DNA from: JAWXBG01 sp044375415
GTDB lineage: Bacteria; Bacteroidota; Bacteroidia; Flavobacteriales_D; Sanyastnellaceae
Assembly: GCA_044375415.1 (NCBI GenBank)
Contig: JBILMS010000032.1
Span: forward strand, 1 to 38,624
DNA length: 38,624 nt
Direction of reading: 5' to 3'
Shown here: in pieces, positions 32,464 through 38,624 of the stretch
How the letters are laid out: each line of letters begins with the position of its first letter
Numbering within the stretch: position 1 is the first letter of the stretch
The notes under the pieces: generated by a model
Seen by the model: only the letters and a program-made list of their open reading frames with translations
The model's database searches: none
Told to the model about the DNA's origin: nothing
Position numbers and translations under genes: made by a program

Positions 32464-32820
32464 CTAATATTTTCTTATCAGAACGTCTGTAGAAATTCCC
32501 AAAACTTCATTGAGCTTTCTGATCATTTCGAGTGTTAGTCTCCTCTTTTTGTTCAAAATCTCGCTCACACGACTGGTCAATCCAATTGCGTCGGCCAAGT
32601 CTTTCTGTTTATATCCAAGTTGCTCCATTCGAAATCGAATAGCTTCGATAGGATCCGGAAAATCTATTGGATACCTTTTCTGTTCATAGTTGTCAATAAG
32701 CAACGAAAGCAATTCAAGTTCATCTCCTTCTTTGCTGCCTTTTTTCGCATCAAAAACTACCTCCAAACGCTTGAGCGCCTTTTGATAATCCTTTTCCGTT
32801 TTAATTACTTTCCATTTCAT
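32464..32820 (-). CDS. HigA-type antitoxin (XRE helix-turn-helix)
   Basis: A 118-residue DNA-binding protein. Residues 1-60 form the helical lead seen in COG5499-type antitoxins (KTEKDYQKALKRLEVVF, DELELLSLLIDNYEQKRYP). Residues 61-115 are the XRE HTH (AIRFRMEQLGYKQKDLADAIGLTSRVSEILNKKRRLTLEMIRKL). Such proteins neutralise a RelE-like HigB toxin encoded just upstream. Only 62 bp separates this start from the next gene, with no toxin-sized frame, so it appears to be an orphan. A short frame ending in TGA overlapping its ATG is discussed as a possible toxin remnant. Confidence 0.75.
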   Translation of the reverse strand: MKWKVIKTEKDYQKALKRLEVVFDAKKGSKEGDELELLSLLIDNYEQKRYPIDFPDPIEAIRFRMEQLGYKQKDLADAIGLTSRVSEILNKKRRLTLEMIRKLNEVLGISTDVLIRKY

Positions 32821-32882
32821 ATCTTATACCTTGTTGATGCTGTTATTTCGATACGAGAATAATTGGACACAAATTTCTTTCA

Positions 32883-33989
32883 CTATGCAATGAAAGATTG
32901 CGCCATAAACTCAACCAACAAAGCGACAAAGTACATTAGCAAACATAGAACAACCTTAAAAATAAAATACTTAAAATTCATCCATATAACGTTTCCATTT
33001 CTTTCGATTTTGAAAATCGGATTTAACAGTTGTGCAACTTGCAAGAAGAAGTTTATGAAAAACAATTTTCCAACTATAGTACTTTCAAAATAATCATGAT
33101 ACCAATTCCACTCAATTCCCGGCACTTTAAACACAAAAATTGGGAGTATGAGTAGAGTTAGTGCTGTATAGATCTGATAAATTCGCTTCGGCCATACTTT
33201 TATGTTCCCTGCCTTTCGTTTACCGAATACATAGGTTAAATTAATATTAGAAACATTTTTACAGTCCAAGATGAATAAACTACCCGGAATAGTCTTGATA
33301 ACTCTTTTGCCACTATCATCACTACTGTAGCGCTTTGCATTTCTCAGTACTATTTTGCTCAATTCCTGACCCATAGAATTGTCCAATTCATAATCCACAA
33401 TAATTCCACTGTAAAGAGCTGCATCAGAGCCATTTCCAATTAACACATCAACATTTGTAAATAAAAATTCTTCTCCCTTCGCTATATTTACTTGGTTTTG
33501 ATTTATCAAAAATTTATACTTCAGCATTTTCACATTTTTCCCGCTGAATAAATAATACCAGTAGTTTTTATAACGCAAAACTTTCCACCTTGTATCTAAA
33601 CCAAGTATCCTGACCATTCGACCAGAAATAACCCCCAGTAATAAGGACGACAATAAAATAAAAGACAAAAATGGCAATACATTACGATACAACACCTCCT
33701 TAATTGAAGGCCCCGGAGTTGTTTGCAGAACTTGCTCCTTATCTGAAATTAACTTATAAGAGTCGATGACCTTTCCAAGATCAATTTCGAAAAAAAAGTG
33801 GTCTACGACGAAAAGAACGATTATCGCATTAACTATTCCGGGCATCAAAGAGTAAAAAACCATATTTATTAATGGTTCGTTATACCCAAACTGTTTCGAA
33901 AATTCGTTATGAAAATATAGTCTTCGAAGAATCATTCCTGGCAATACAAAGAATGCTAGGAGGACTATAAAACCCCAAGTGAAGTCCAT
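32883..33989 (-). CDS. Multi-pass membrane protein of unknown function
   Basis: A 368-residue protein with about six hydrophobic segments: near residues 5-22 (FIVLLAFFVLPGMIL), 42-66, 108-130, 276-294, about 312-328 and 338-362. A soluble region of about 140 residues between the third and fourth (DVLIGNGSDAALYSGIIVDYELDNS) probably faces the cytoplasm and looks like a small beta domain. The LLAFFVLPGMILRRL start resembles DUF6338-type proteins, but I am not sure. The ATG at 33987-33989 is chosen; a TTG two codons upstream is less likely. It begins 6 bp after the stop of the next gene upstream, so the two form a pair. Confidence 0.6.
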   Translation of the reverse strand: MDFTWGFIVLLAFFVLPGMILRRLYFHNEFSKQFGYNEPLINMVFYSLMPGIVNAIIVLFVVDHFFFEIDLGKVIDSYKLISDKEQVLQTTPGPSIKEVLYRNVLPFLSFILLSSLLLGVISGRMVRILGLDTRWKVLRYKNYWYYLFSGKNVKMLKYKFLINQNQVNIAKGEEFLFTNVDVLIGNGSDAALYSGIIVDYELDNSMGQELSKIVLRNAKRYSSDDSGKRVIKTIPGSLFILDCKNVSNINLTYVFGKRKAGNIKVWPKRIYQIYTALTLLILPIFVFKVPGIEWNWYHDYFESTIVGKLFFINFFLQVAQLLNPIFKIERNGNVIWMNFKYFIFKVVLCLLMYFVALLVEFMAQSFIA

Positions 33990-33995
33990 GAACAA

Positions 33996-34244
33996 TTAAT
34001 CTATGTTGACCGAAACACTTCTGAGTGTATCCTTTCCATCTTCTATATTGGATGGATCCAATTTTTTTTCGACTTCAGACATTAACGAAGCGTTGTCCAA
34101 AGCGATCTCGCCGCTTTCCGACACAACTCTCCCACTTCCCTCTTCCTTTAGAAAAGATCGAATAGCGAAAAAGGCCAAAATGACTAGCACTATTTCCCAA
34201 AACACGTCAGTGCTTTTTCCGGACGGAATTGATTTCTCTCTCAT
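33996..34244 (-). CDS. Small membrane-anchored protein of unknown function
   Basis: An 82-residue protein beginning MREKSIPSGKSTD, with one hydrophobic helix (FWEIVLVILAFFAIRSFL, about residues 15-32) and an acidic, presumably soluble C-terminus (SEVEKKLDPSNIEDGKDTL). The start at 34244 is preferred over one twelve codons upstream because a perfect TAACTTTG box lies eight bases before it. It is 6 bp upstream of the multi-pass membrane protein gene and may be its partner. No family recognised. Confidence 0.55.
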   Translation of the reverse strand: MREKSIPSGKSTDVFWEIVLVILAFFAIRSFLKEEGSGRVVSESGEIALDNASLMSEVEKKLDPSNIEDGKDTLRSVSVNID

Positions 34245-34252
34245 GGCAAAAA

Positions 34253-34260
34253 CAAAGTTA
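34253..34260 (-). promoter_or_regulatory. -7 box upstream of the small membrane-protein operon
   Basis: TAACTTTG on the minus strand matches TAnnTTTG exactly and lies eight bases before the ATG at 34244, giving a leader of at most a few bases. Confidence 0.45.
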
Positions 34261-34355
34261 CGACTATTTCTCAAGAACATTAATTATTACTGCTGATAGT
34301 TTTGTATTAAAGATTGTGAATTACAAACCAGTCCACGGACTTCTGTCTATAATCA

Positions 34356-34388
34356 ACAAAAAACCCCCTCGAAATTCGAGAGGGTTTT
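34356..34388 (-). terminator. Intrinsic terminator downstream of tRNA-Cys
   Basis: Arms AACCC-C-CTCGAA and TTCGAG-A-GGGTT (34362-34386, one C/A mismatch) flank a tiny loop. On the minus strand the stem is followed by TTTTTT, directly after the tRNA 3' end; a T-run also exists on the plus strand. Confidence 0.75.
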
Positions 34389-34390
34389 TG

Positions 34391-34461
34391 AGGTCCCGTG
34401 CGGATTCGAACCGCAGTAGCAGCTTTTGCAGAGCTGAGCCTAGCCGCTCGGCCACAGGACC
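34391..34461 (-). tRNA. tRNA-Cys (anticodon GCA)
   Basis: Read on the minus strand, a full cloverleaf can be drawn: acceptor arm GGTCCTG with CGGGACC (one G-U), D-arm within GCCGAGCGGCTAGGC, anticodon stem CAGCT/AGCTG around loop CTGCAAA (anticodon GCA), and T-arm TGCGG-TTCGAAT-CCGCA. The discriminator base is U73, an identity element of tRNA-Cys. The 3' CCA is not encoded. A terminator follows. Confidence 0.93.
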
Positions 34462-34619
34462 AGTTGGATCGTTAAAAATCCGGACGGCAAATATAATGAA
34501 TCTCTCGGCTTTGTAAACAAGTAATGAACAATTTTCGGGCGTGGCGCTGGTTTTCAATGAATTATTTCGCTCTACATGTTCAAAAAGAAAGGTCTGAATT
34601 GCAAAAACACTTTGCCCGA

Positions 34620-34654
34620 ACTGCAGACCGCCGACTGCAAACTGCCGACTACCT
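34620..34654. repeat. 7-bp-period degenerate repeat upstream of pssA
   Basis: Five consecutive heptamers ACTGCAG, ACCGCCG, ACTGCAA, ACTGCCG, ACTACCT can be read without phase change. The last runs into the pssA -7 box. Confidence 0.6.
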
Positions 34655-34661
34655 ACATTTG
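34654..34661 (+). promoter_or_regulatory. -7 box of the pssA promoter, probably leaderless
   Basis: TACATTTG matches TAnnTTTG exactly and lies four bases (CCCC) before the ATG at 34666. The region 17-23 bp upstream is made of ACTGCCG-type heptamers and contains no TTTG. Confidence 0.5.
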
Positions 34662-34665
34662 CCCC

Positions 34666-35463
34666 ATGAACATTCGTTCGCAGATACCCAATTTGCTCAC
34701 ACTCGGCAACCTCGCATGTGGAAGCCTTGCCATTATGTTTTTAAGCAACCTGGAATATCTAAATGCTTGCGTTTGGCTCATTTTCGCAGCCGGAGTTTTT
34801 GATGTGCTGGATGGTCTTGTAGCCCGAGCATTAGGGGTTTCCGGAGAAATGGGCAAACAACTGGACTCGCTCGCAGATCTTGTTTCTTTCGGTGTTTTTC
34901 CGGCGGTTCTGATATTCAAGCTTTTCACCTTTTATAGGGAGTTCTATGCCATCGGAACTCCGTGGTCGGAAAAAGAATTTGACCTTCCCATTTGGATGCC
35001 CTACATCGGAATACTCCTGATACTCGGTGCGGCTTATCGCTTAGCCAGGTTTAACATAGACCCCTCCCAATCCTCAGAATTTAAAGGTCTTCCGGCTCCG
35101 GCCAACGGACTTTTGTGGACATCCCTTTTTGCCGCTATTCTGGAGATGGATTTTGAGAAACGTCCTATGGAAAGCACAAATGTTCATGCCTACATCTGGT
35201 TTGCCGCAGGGCTTGTCGTAATAAGTGCACTGCTTATGGTCTCGAGAATTCGCCTGTTTGCCTTTAAATTCAAGGATCCAAGCTGGGAAAACAATAAACC
35301 GCGATGGATTTTTATCATGCTGATACCTGCCACTGTGGCTATTACTTATTTGTCGACAGAATTGTTCTTTTTGTCAGTGCCGATACTCCTAATTTTGTAC
35401 GTTCTTATTTCAATCCTTTTTAATTATCTCATACCAAAACATGAAGTTCAAAGCAGAAATTGA
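34666..35463 (+). CDS. pssA: CDP-diacylglycerol--serine O-phosphatidyltransferase
   Basis: An inner-membrane enzyme that makes phosphatidylserine from CDP-diacylglycerol and serine, the route to phosphatidylethanolamine. The CDP-alcohol phosphotransferase motif (DGx2ARx8Gx3Dx3D) is complete in DGLVARALGVSGEMGKQLDSLADLVSFG. About seven or eight hydrophobic segments and a YRLARFN segment fit bacterial type II PssA. The ATG at 34666 (MNIRSQIPNLLTLGNLACG, 265 aa) is chosen over a start 30 codons upstream because that extension would translate the heptamer repeat and the promoter box. The end overlaps purS by 23 bp. Confidence 0.92.
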   Translation: MNIRSQIPNLLTLGNLACGSLAIMFLSNLEYLNACVWLIFAAGVFDVLDGLVARALGVSGEMGKQLDSLADLVSFGVFPAVLIFKLFTFYREFYAIGTPWSEKEFDLPIWMPYIGILLILGAAYRLARFNIDPSQSSEFKGLPAPANGLLWTSLFAAILEMDFEKRPMESTNVHAYIWFAAGLVVISALLMVSRIRLFAFKFKDPSWENNKPRWIFIMLIPATVAITYLSTELFFLSVPILLILYVLISILFNYLIPKHEVQSRN

Positions 35464-35692
35464 TGTAATGCCTCTCGAAGCACTCCTCGATCCTCAGGGC
35501 AAAGCCGTTACTCATAGCATGGTTAACCTCGGACTGCCCGAAATACAAGGCGTTCGCATAGGTAAACACATTACCCTAACCATCGAAGCCGATACTAAAA
35601 AGAAAGCTGAAGCCAAAGTAGATGACGCTTGCAAAAAACTGCTCTGTAACGAAATCATGGAGTACTACCGTTTCTCTGTCGCCGAAATCTAA
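35441..35692 (+). CDS. purS: Phosphoribosylformylglycinamidine synthase subunit PurS
   Basis: The 83-residue small subunit of the three-part FGAM synthase (PurS-PurQ-PurL), which bridges the glutaminase and synthetase subunits in purine synthesis. The full PurS pattern is present: KFKAEIDVMPLEALLDPQGKAV, LGLPEIQGVRIGKHITL and a C-terminal helix AKVDDACKKLLCNEIMEYY. Its start lies within the last codons of pssA (23-bp overlap), so translation is probably coupled. purQ and purL are not in the window. Confidence 0.9.
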   Translation: MKFKAEIDVMPLEALLDPQGKAVTHSMVNLGLPEIQGVRIGKHITLTIEADTKKKAEAKVDDACKKLLCNEIMEYYRFSVAEI

Positions 35693-35772
35693 TCGGCAAA
35701 TTGGTTGACTCTTGTATGGCCCTTTGTCTTCAAAGAGCATACACAATGTAGCCAAAACCATTGATACTCGCG

Positions 35773-35780
35773 TAGATTTG
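35773..35780 (+). promoter_or_regulatory. -7 box upstream of the small lipoprotein gene
   Basis: TAGATTTG matches TAnnTTTG exactly, 32 bases before the ATG at 35813; no -33 TTTG at proper distance. Confidence 0.35.
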
Positions 35781-35812
35781 CATTCGAACAGTTCACGTAC
35801 AAATTACATTTT

Positions 35813-36184
35813 ATGACTAAAACATTCCGAACCTTCTTTCTTCTTTCGTTCGTCGTTACAATTCTTAGTTCTTGTACTTCCGGATGGACAGAAGAAAACA
35901 AAGCGGACATTACACGTTCATGTATTTCCGGTGCTAAAATGTCCTATTCGGACGAAGAAGCACAGAGTATATGCAACTGCTACATTGAAAATATCGTTAA
36001 GAAATATCCGGCTATGGACTACACCAGTGAACAGAACACGGCTGAATTAGACGCTTGTTCGGCTGATGCACGCAAGAAACTACTGGAAGAAAAAGCCCGC
36101 TTATTTGAAGATCCAAGTATGCTGAATTCTTCAGAGGCCGACAGCCTGCTCAAAGATTCGTTGAACCTTACTCCGGCTCCATAA
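35813..36184 (+). CDS. Small lipoprotein of unknown function
   Basis: A 123-residue lipoprotein with a hydrophobic signal and lipobox TILSSC (acylated Cys21). The mature part is helical and charged and contains further cysteines in TRSCISGA, QSICNCYIENI and LDACSADA, a spacing that could form disulfides. I recall similar small cysteine-containing Bacteroidota lipoproteins (SICNCYIE motif) without function. It has its own promoter box and terminator. Confidence 0.65.
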   Translation: MTKTFRTFFLLSFVVTILSSCTSGWTEENKADITRSCISGAKMSYSDEEAQSICNCYIENIVKKYPAMDYTSEQNTAELDACSADARKKLLEEKARLFEDPSMLNSSEADSLLKDSLNLTPAP

Positions 36185-36205
36185 AATCACTATCCAAGAA
36201 ATTAT

Positions 36206-36237
36206 AGGGCCGTTCTTATGGGACGGCCCTTTCTTTT
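36206..36237 (+). terminator. Rho-independent terminator after the small lipoprotein gene
   Basis: Arms AGGGCCGT and ACGGCCCT (36206-36213 and 36223-36230) form an 8-bp GC-rich stem, followed by TTCTTTT. Confidence 0.85.
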
Positions 36238-36248
36238 AATCACCTTCT

Positions 36249-36256
36249 TACTTTTG
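36249..36256 (+). promoter_or_regulatory. -7 box of the lysS promoter
   Basis: TACTTTTG is an exact TAnnTTTG match 20 bases before the ATG at 36277, predicting a leader of about 13-15 nt. A TTTC at about 36230 is a weak -33 candidate. Confidence 0.45.
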
Positions 36257-36276
36257 CCCTCCAAAACATCCCAGAT

Positions 36277-37785
36277 ATGAGTCAGCACCTATCCGAACAG
36301 GAAATAAATCGCAGAAAAAATCTTCAAAGTCTTCGCGAGTCGGGCATAGAGCCTTTTCCTGCTGCGCTATACCCTGTTAGCGATCTTTCCACAAATTGCA
36401 TAACTGAATACGCTGAAGGAAAAAAAGTATGCCTTGCGGGTCGACTTTTTAATGTTCGCGATATGGGTAAAGCCTGTTTCGCAGAATTGCAAGACTCCGC
36501 AGGAAGAATTCAGATTTATGTCAACCGCGATGAAATATGTCCGGGTGAAGACAAGACCTTTTACACTAGTGTTTTCAAAAAACTGTTGGACTTCGGTGAT
36601 TTCATTGGAGTAAAAGGTGAAATGTTTACCACCAAGGTCGGTGAGATTAGCGTGAAAGTTAATGAGCTGACAGTACTGGCTAAAAGCTTGAAGCCACTAC
36701 CTGTCGTGAAAAAAGACGATGATGGAAATCTTCATGATGCATTCACTGATCCTGAAGGTCGTTATAGAATGCGCTACGTTGATTTGGTAGTAAATGATAA
36801 AGTGCGTGAGACGTTTTTTAAGCGCACACGCATCATCAATTCTATGCGCTCTTTCTTCAATGAAAAAGGATATTTAGAAGTGGACACCCCGGTATTACAA
36901 CCCATACCGGGAGGTGCCGCGGCACGACCATTTGTAACACATCACAATGCTCTCGACGTGCCCATGTATTTGCGCATCGCTAACGAGCTATACTTGAAAC
37001 GCCTGATTGTTGGTGGTTTCGATGGGGTTTATGAATTTAGTCGCAACTTCCGTAATGAAGGAATGGATCGTACACACAATCCGGAATTTACGATCATGGA
37101 AATTTATGTAGCCTACAAAGACTACAATTGGATGATGGATTTCACAGAAGAAATGATCGAACGTGTGGCCGTCGAGTCCACCGGTTCTTCTACGGTTAAA
37201 ATCGGAGAAAAAGAGATTAGTTTCGCTCGTCCATTCAAACGCATCTCCGTGCGTGATGCCATATTGGAACATACCGGTTTCGACATCAATCATAAAAATG
37301 AAGATGAACTCAGGGCATTTTGTAAGTCGTCGGGAATCCATGTCGACGACAACATTGGCAAGGGCAAACTCATCGATGAAATTTTTAGCGAGAAGTGCGA
37401 GGGATTGATGATTCAACCGACCTTCATCACAGACTACCCCATAGAAATGTCGCCACTTTGCAAAAAACACCGCGATAATCCTGAGCTTACAGAGCGTTTC
37501 GAATTGATGGTTAATGGAAAAGAAATTGCGAATGCGTATAGCGAGTTGAATGATCCGATCGATCAACGTGAACGATTTGAAGCACAGATGGCACTTATGG
37601 AAAGAGGTGATGATGAAGCGATGTTTATCGATCACGATTTCTTACGTGCTCTTGAATACGGTATGCCGCCAACTTCAGGTATGGGAATAGGTGTAGATCG
37701 TTTGGTGATGCTTTTGACTAACAATGAAAGCATTCAAGAGGTGTTGTTCTTTCCGCAGATGAGACCGGAGGTTTTGGATATTTGA
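36277..37785 (+). CDS. lysS: Lysyl-tRNA synthetase, class II
   Basis: Charges tRNA-Lys with lysine in the cytosol. At 502 residues it has the standard class II layout: an N-terminal OB-fold anticodon-binding domain (about 50-155, CLAGRLFNVRDMGKACFAEL), motif 1 (SMRSFFNEKGYLEVDTPVLQ), motif 2 (NFRNEGMDRTHNPEFTIMEI) and motif 3 (GMGIGVDRLVMLL) near the C-terminus. The lysine-site GGAAARPFVTHHNALD is also intact. The start at 36277 (MSQHLSEQEINRRKNLQ) agrees with the family's usual N-terminus. Confidence 0.97.
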   Translation: MSQHLSEQEINRRKNLQSLRESGIEPFPAALYPVSDLSTNCITEYAEGKKVCLAGRLFNVRDMGKACFAELQDSAGRIQIYVNRDEICPGEDKTFYTSVFKKLLDFGDFIGVKGEMFTTKVGEISVKVNELTVLAKSLKPLPVVKKDDDGNLHDAFTDPEGRYRMRYVDLVVNDKVRETFFKRTRIINSMRSFFNEKGYLEVDTPVLQPIPGGAAARPFVTHHNALDVPMYLRIANELYLKRLIVGGFDGVYEFSRNFRNEGMDRTHNPEFTIMEIYVAYKDYNWMMDFTEEMIERVAVESTGSSTVKIGEKEISFARPFKRISVRDAILEHTGFDINHKNEDELRAFCKSSGIHVDDNIGKGKLIDEIFSEKCEGLMIQPTFITDYPIEMSPLCKKHRDNPELTERFELMVNGKEIANAYSELNDPIDQRERFEAQMALMERGDDEAMFIDHDFLRALEYGMPPTSGMGIGVDRLVMLLTNNESIQEVLFFPQMRPEVLDI

Positions 37786-37790
37786 GCGTT

Positions 37791-37854
37791 GTACTAAGTA
37801 TTATGTATTAAGTATTATGTGTTAAGTATTAAGTATTATGTATTAAGTATTAAG
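37791..37854. repeat. GTATTAA/GTATTAT heptamer array
   Basis: Nine consecutive heptamers without phase change (GTACTAA, GTATTAT, GTATTAA, GTATTAT, GTGTTAA, GTATTAA, GTATTAT, GTATTAA, GTATTAA). A four-copy version is at 37982-38009, inverted versions at about 38210-38234 and 38433-38463, and a two-copy GTATTTA variant at 9451-9464. Confidence 0.8.
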
Positions 37855-37981
37855 ATAGTTTTCGTTAGTAGAAATGATCTGGGCAGCAAAAACGTGCGGT
37901 AGTTTTAACACAAAGAAATTTCCTAAGAAGGCACGGAGGAACACAAAGAATGATTTTCTTAGCAAAAACGTTTAGAGTTTT

Positions 37982-38104
37982 GTACTAAGTATTATGTATT
38001 AAGTATTAAGATAGTTTTCGTTGTTAGACATGATCTTGGCAGAAAAACGTTCGGTGGTTTTAACACAAAGAAATTTCGGAAGAAGGCACAGAGGAACACA
38101 GAGG
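37982..38104. repeat. Second copy of an imperfect ~120-bp direct repeat
   Basis: Beginning at a heptamer array, this stretch repeats 37791-37948 with the same order of blocks: heptamers, AAGATAGTTTTCGTT, ATGATCT, GCAGAAAAACGT-like, TTTTAACACAAAGAAATTTC, AAGAAGGCAC and GAGGAACACA. Substitutions are scattered and the first copy has more heptamers. Confidence 0.7.
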
Positions 38105-38244
38105 CATCTGCTAAAAAATGCTCATTGATTTGATATTCTCCTCTGAGAAACGAAATCAATCACCCCATTTCGACGAACTCAAGGACACGACAAGCTCAGG
38201 GGGACGATTCATAATACTTTGTACTTAATACAATTCTCCGAGTA

Positions 38245-38371
38245 TATGATGCGCTTTCAGCGCGGTTGGTAATCGTTATGCAAAAACATCACACCTAGTA
38301 AATGGTGCGCCTTCAGCGCGTAGCCGCATATTCAACCCTTGCGCAACTTTGCTAAACCTTCGCGCATCTTT
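38245..38371. repeat. 127-bp perfect repeat, copy 1
   Basis: Identical by eye to 38498-38624 (offset 253 bp). It carries two short hairpins, GCGC-TTTCA-GCGC (38251-38263) and GCGC-CTTCA-GCGC (38307-38319), 56 bp apart. Confidence 0.85.
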
Positions 38372-38497
38372 GCGATACTAATGACGAATCGTTCATTGTA
38401 ATCACAAACTTCTCAGAGAAACGAAATCTATCTTAATACATAATACTTTGCACTTAATACAATTTCCAAAACTCAGAGTGCACCTTTGAATAGGAGT

Positions 38498-38624
38498 TAT
38501 GATGCGCTTTCAGCGCGGTTGGTAATCGTTATGCAAAAACATCACACCTAGTAAATGGTGCGCCTTCAGCGCGTAGCCGCATATTCAACCCTTGCGCAAC
38601 TTTGCTAAACCTTCGCGCATCTTT
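38498..38624. repeat. 127-bp perfect repeat, copy 2 (reaches window end)
   Basis: Second copy of the repeat at 38245, cut by the window edge, so the true repeat is probably longer. Hairpins at 38504-38516 and 38560-38572. The bases preceding both copies also share CATAATACTTTG and ACTTAATACAATT blocks. Confidence 0.85.

Larger units (their letters stand above)
37786..38624. other. Gene-free repeat-rich region downstream of lysS (runs off window)
   Basis: About 840 bp with no credible coding frame. It contains two heptamer arrays, an imperfect ~120-bp direct repeat, inverted heptamer arrays, two copies of a 127-bp perfect repeat, and short stretches (CGACAAGCTCAGG near 38189; AGGCACAGAGGAACACAGAGG-like near 38084) of a kind I recall from intergenic DNA of many bacteria. 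Confidence 0.75.

Noticed and set aside
27826..34280. Defence island (sigma/anti-sigma, metallophosphoesterase, antitoxin, membrane proteins)
   Set aside because: No nuclease, NTPase, TIR, CBASS, Abi or restriction component was found; the neighbours read as ordinary regulatory and envelope genes.
36988..37635. 215-codon reading frame opposite lysS
   Set aside because: Lies wholly inside lysS on the other strand and shows no family motif; a shadow frame.

Overview
The window looks like a piece of a Bacteroidota chromosome, most likely Flavobacteriales or a Cryomorphaceae-like lineage. This is inferred from gene content (a DUF2795 protein, TonB-like small secreted proteins, a sigma factor paired with a very large anti-sigma-like protein, S41 peptidases next to rnpA, a PolB-type 3'-5' exonuclease) and from repeated promoter boxes of the Bacteroidota type (TAnnTTTG, sometimes with an upstream TTTG about 19 bp away). 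No 16S or other species-level marker is present.

Layout. 1-4.2 kb (minus): two S41 C-terminal-processing peptidases enclosing rnpA, then a dCMP deaminase. 4.2-5.3 kb: cobalamin adenosyltransferase and a DUF2795 protein with a clear terminator. 5.3-9.5 kb: outer-membrane barrel protein, an rfbD-pgm sugar operon and a 3'-5' exonuclease. 9.5-16.5 kb: serine hydrolase, TPR protein, RNase R, two secreted proteins and a Kir-type potassium channel. 16.6-17.3 kb: a REP-associated tyrosine transposase (RAYT) followed directly by an array of its likely REP palindromes. 17.3-23.8 kb: the complete high-affinity phosphate operon pstSCAB-phoU (minus), divergent from a DUF47-Pit low-affinity phosphate pair (plus). 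23.9-25.1 kb: two small paralogous secreted proteins around an octamer repeat array. 25.3-27.3 kb: kynureninase and an RCK/TrkA-type NAD-binding protein. 27.8-30.6 kb: ECF sigma factor and a 731-residue anti-sigma-like membrane protein. 30.6-34.3 kb: lipoprotein, metallophosphoesterase, orphan HigA-type antitoxin and two membrane proteins of unknown role. 34.4-37.8 kb: tRNA-Cys, pssA-purS, a small lipoprotein and lysS. 37.8-38.6 kb: a gene-free block of nested repeats.

Most genes are chromosomal housekeeping functions: RNA processing, nucleotide and sugar metabolism, phosphate and potassium transport, lipid synthesis and translation. I did not find a phage, conjugative element, CRISPR array, secretion cluster or recognisable defence operon.

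The least ordinary signals are in non-coding DNA. (i) A RAYT gene sits with its own REP array, and a solitary REP copy lies 12 kb away; both REP loci lie between convergent genes. (ii) A nested hairpin ends just before the RAYT start codon. (iii) TAnnTTTG-like boxes lie exactly 4 nt before the ATG of five genes, suggesting leaderless transcripts. (iv) Degenerate 7- and 8-bp-period repeat families recur at several intergenic sites. (v) A 127-bp perfect repeat carrying paired GCGC hairpins occurs twice at the right end. All positions were read by eye; identities are to named families recognised from motifs, not from database searches.
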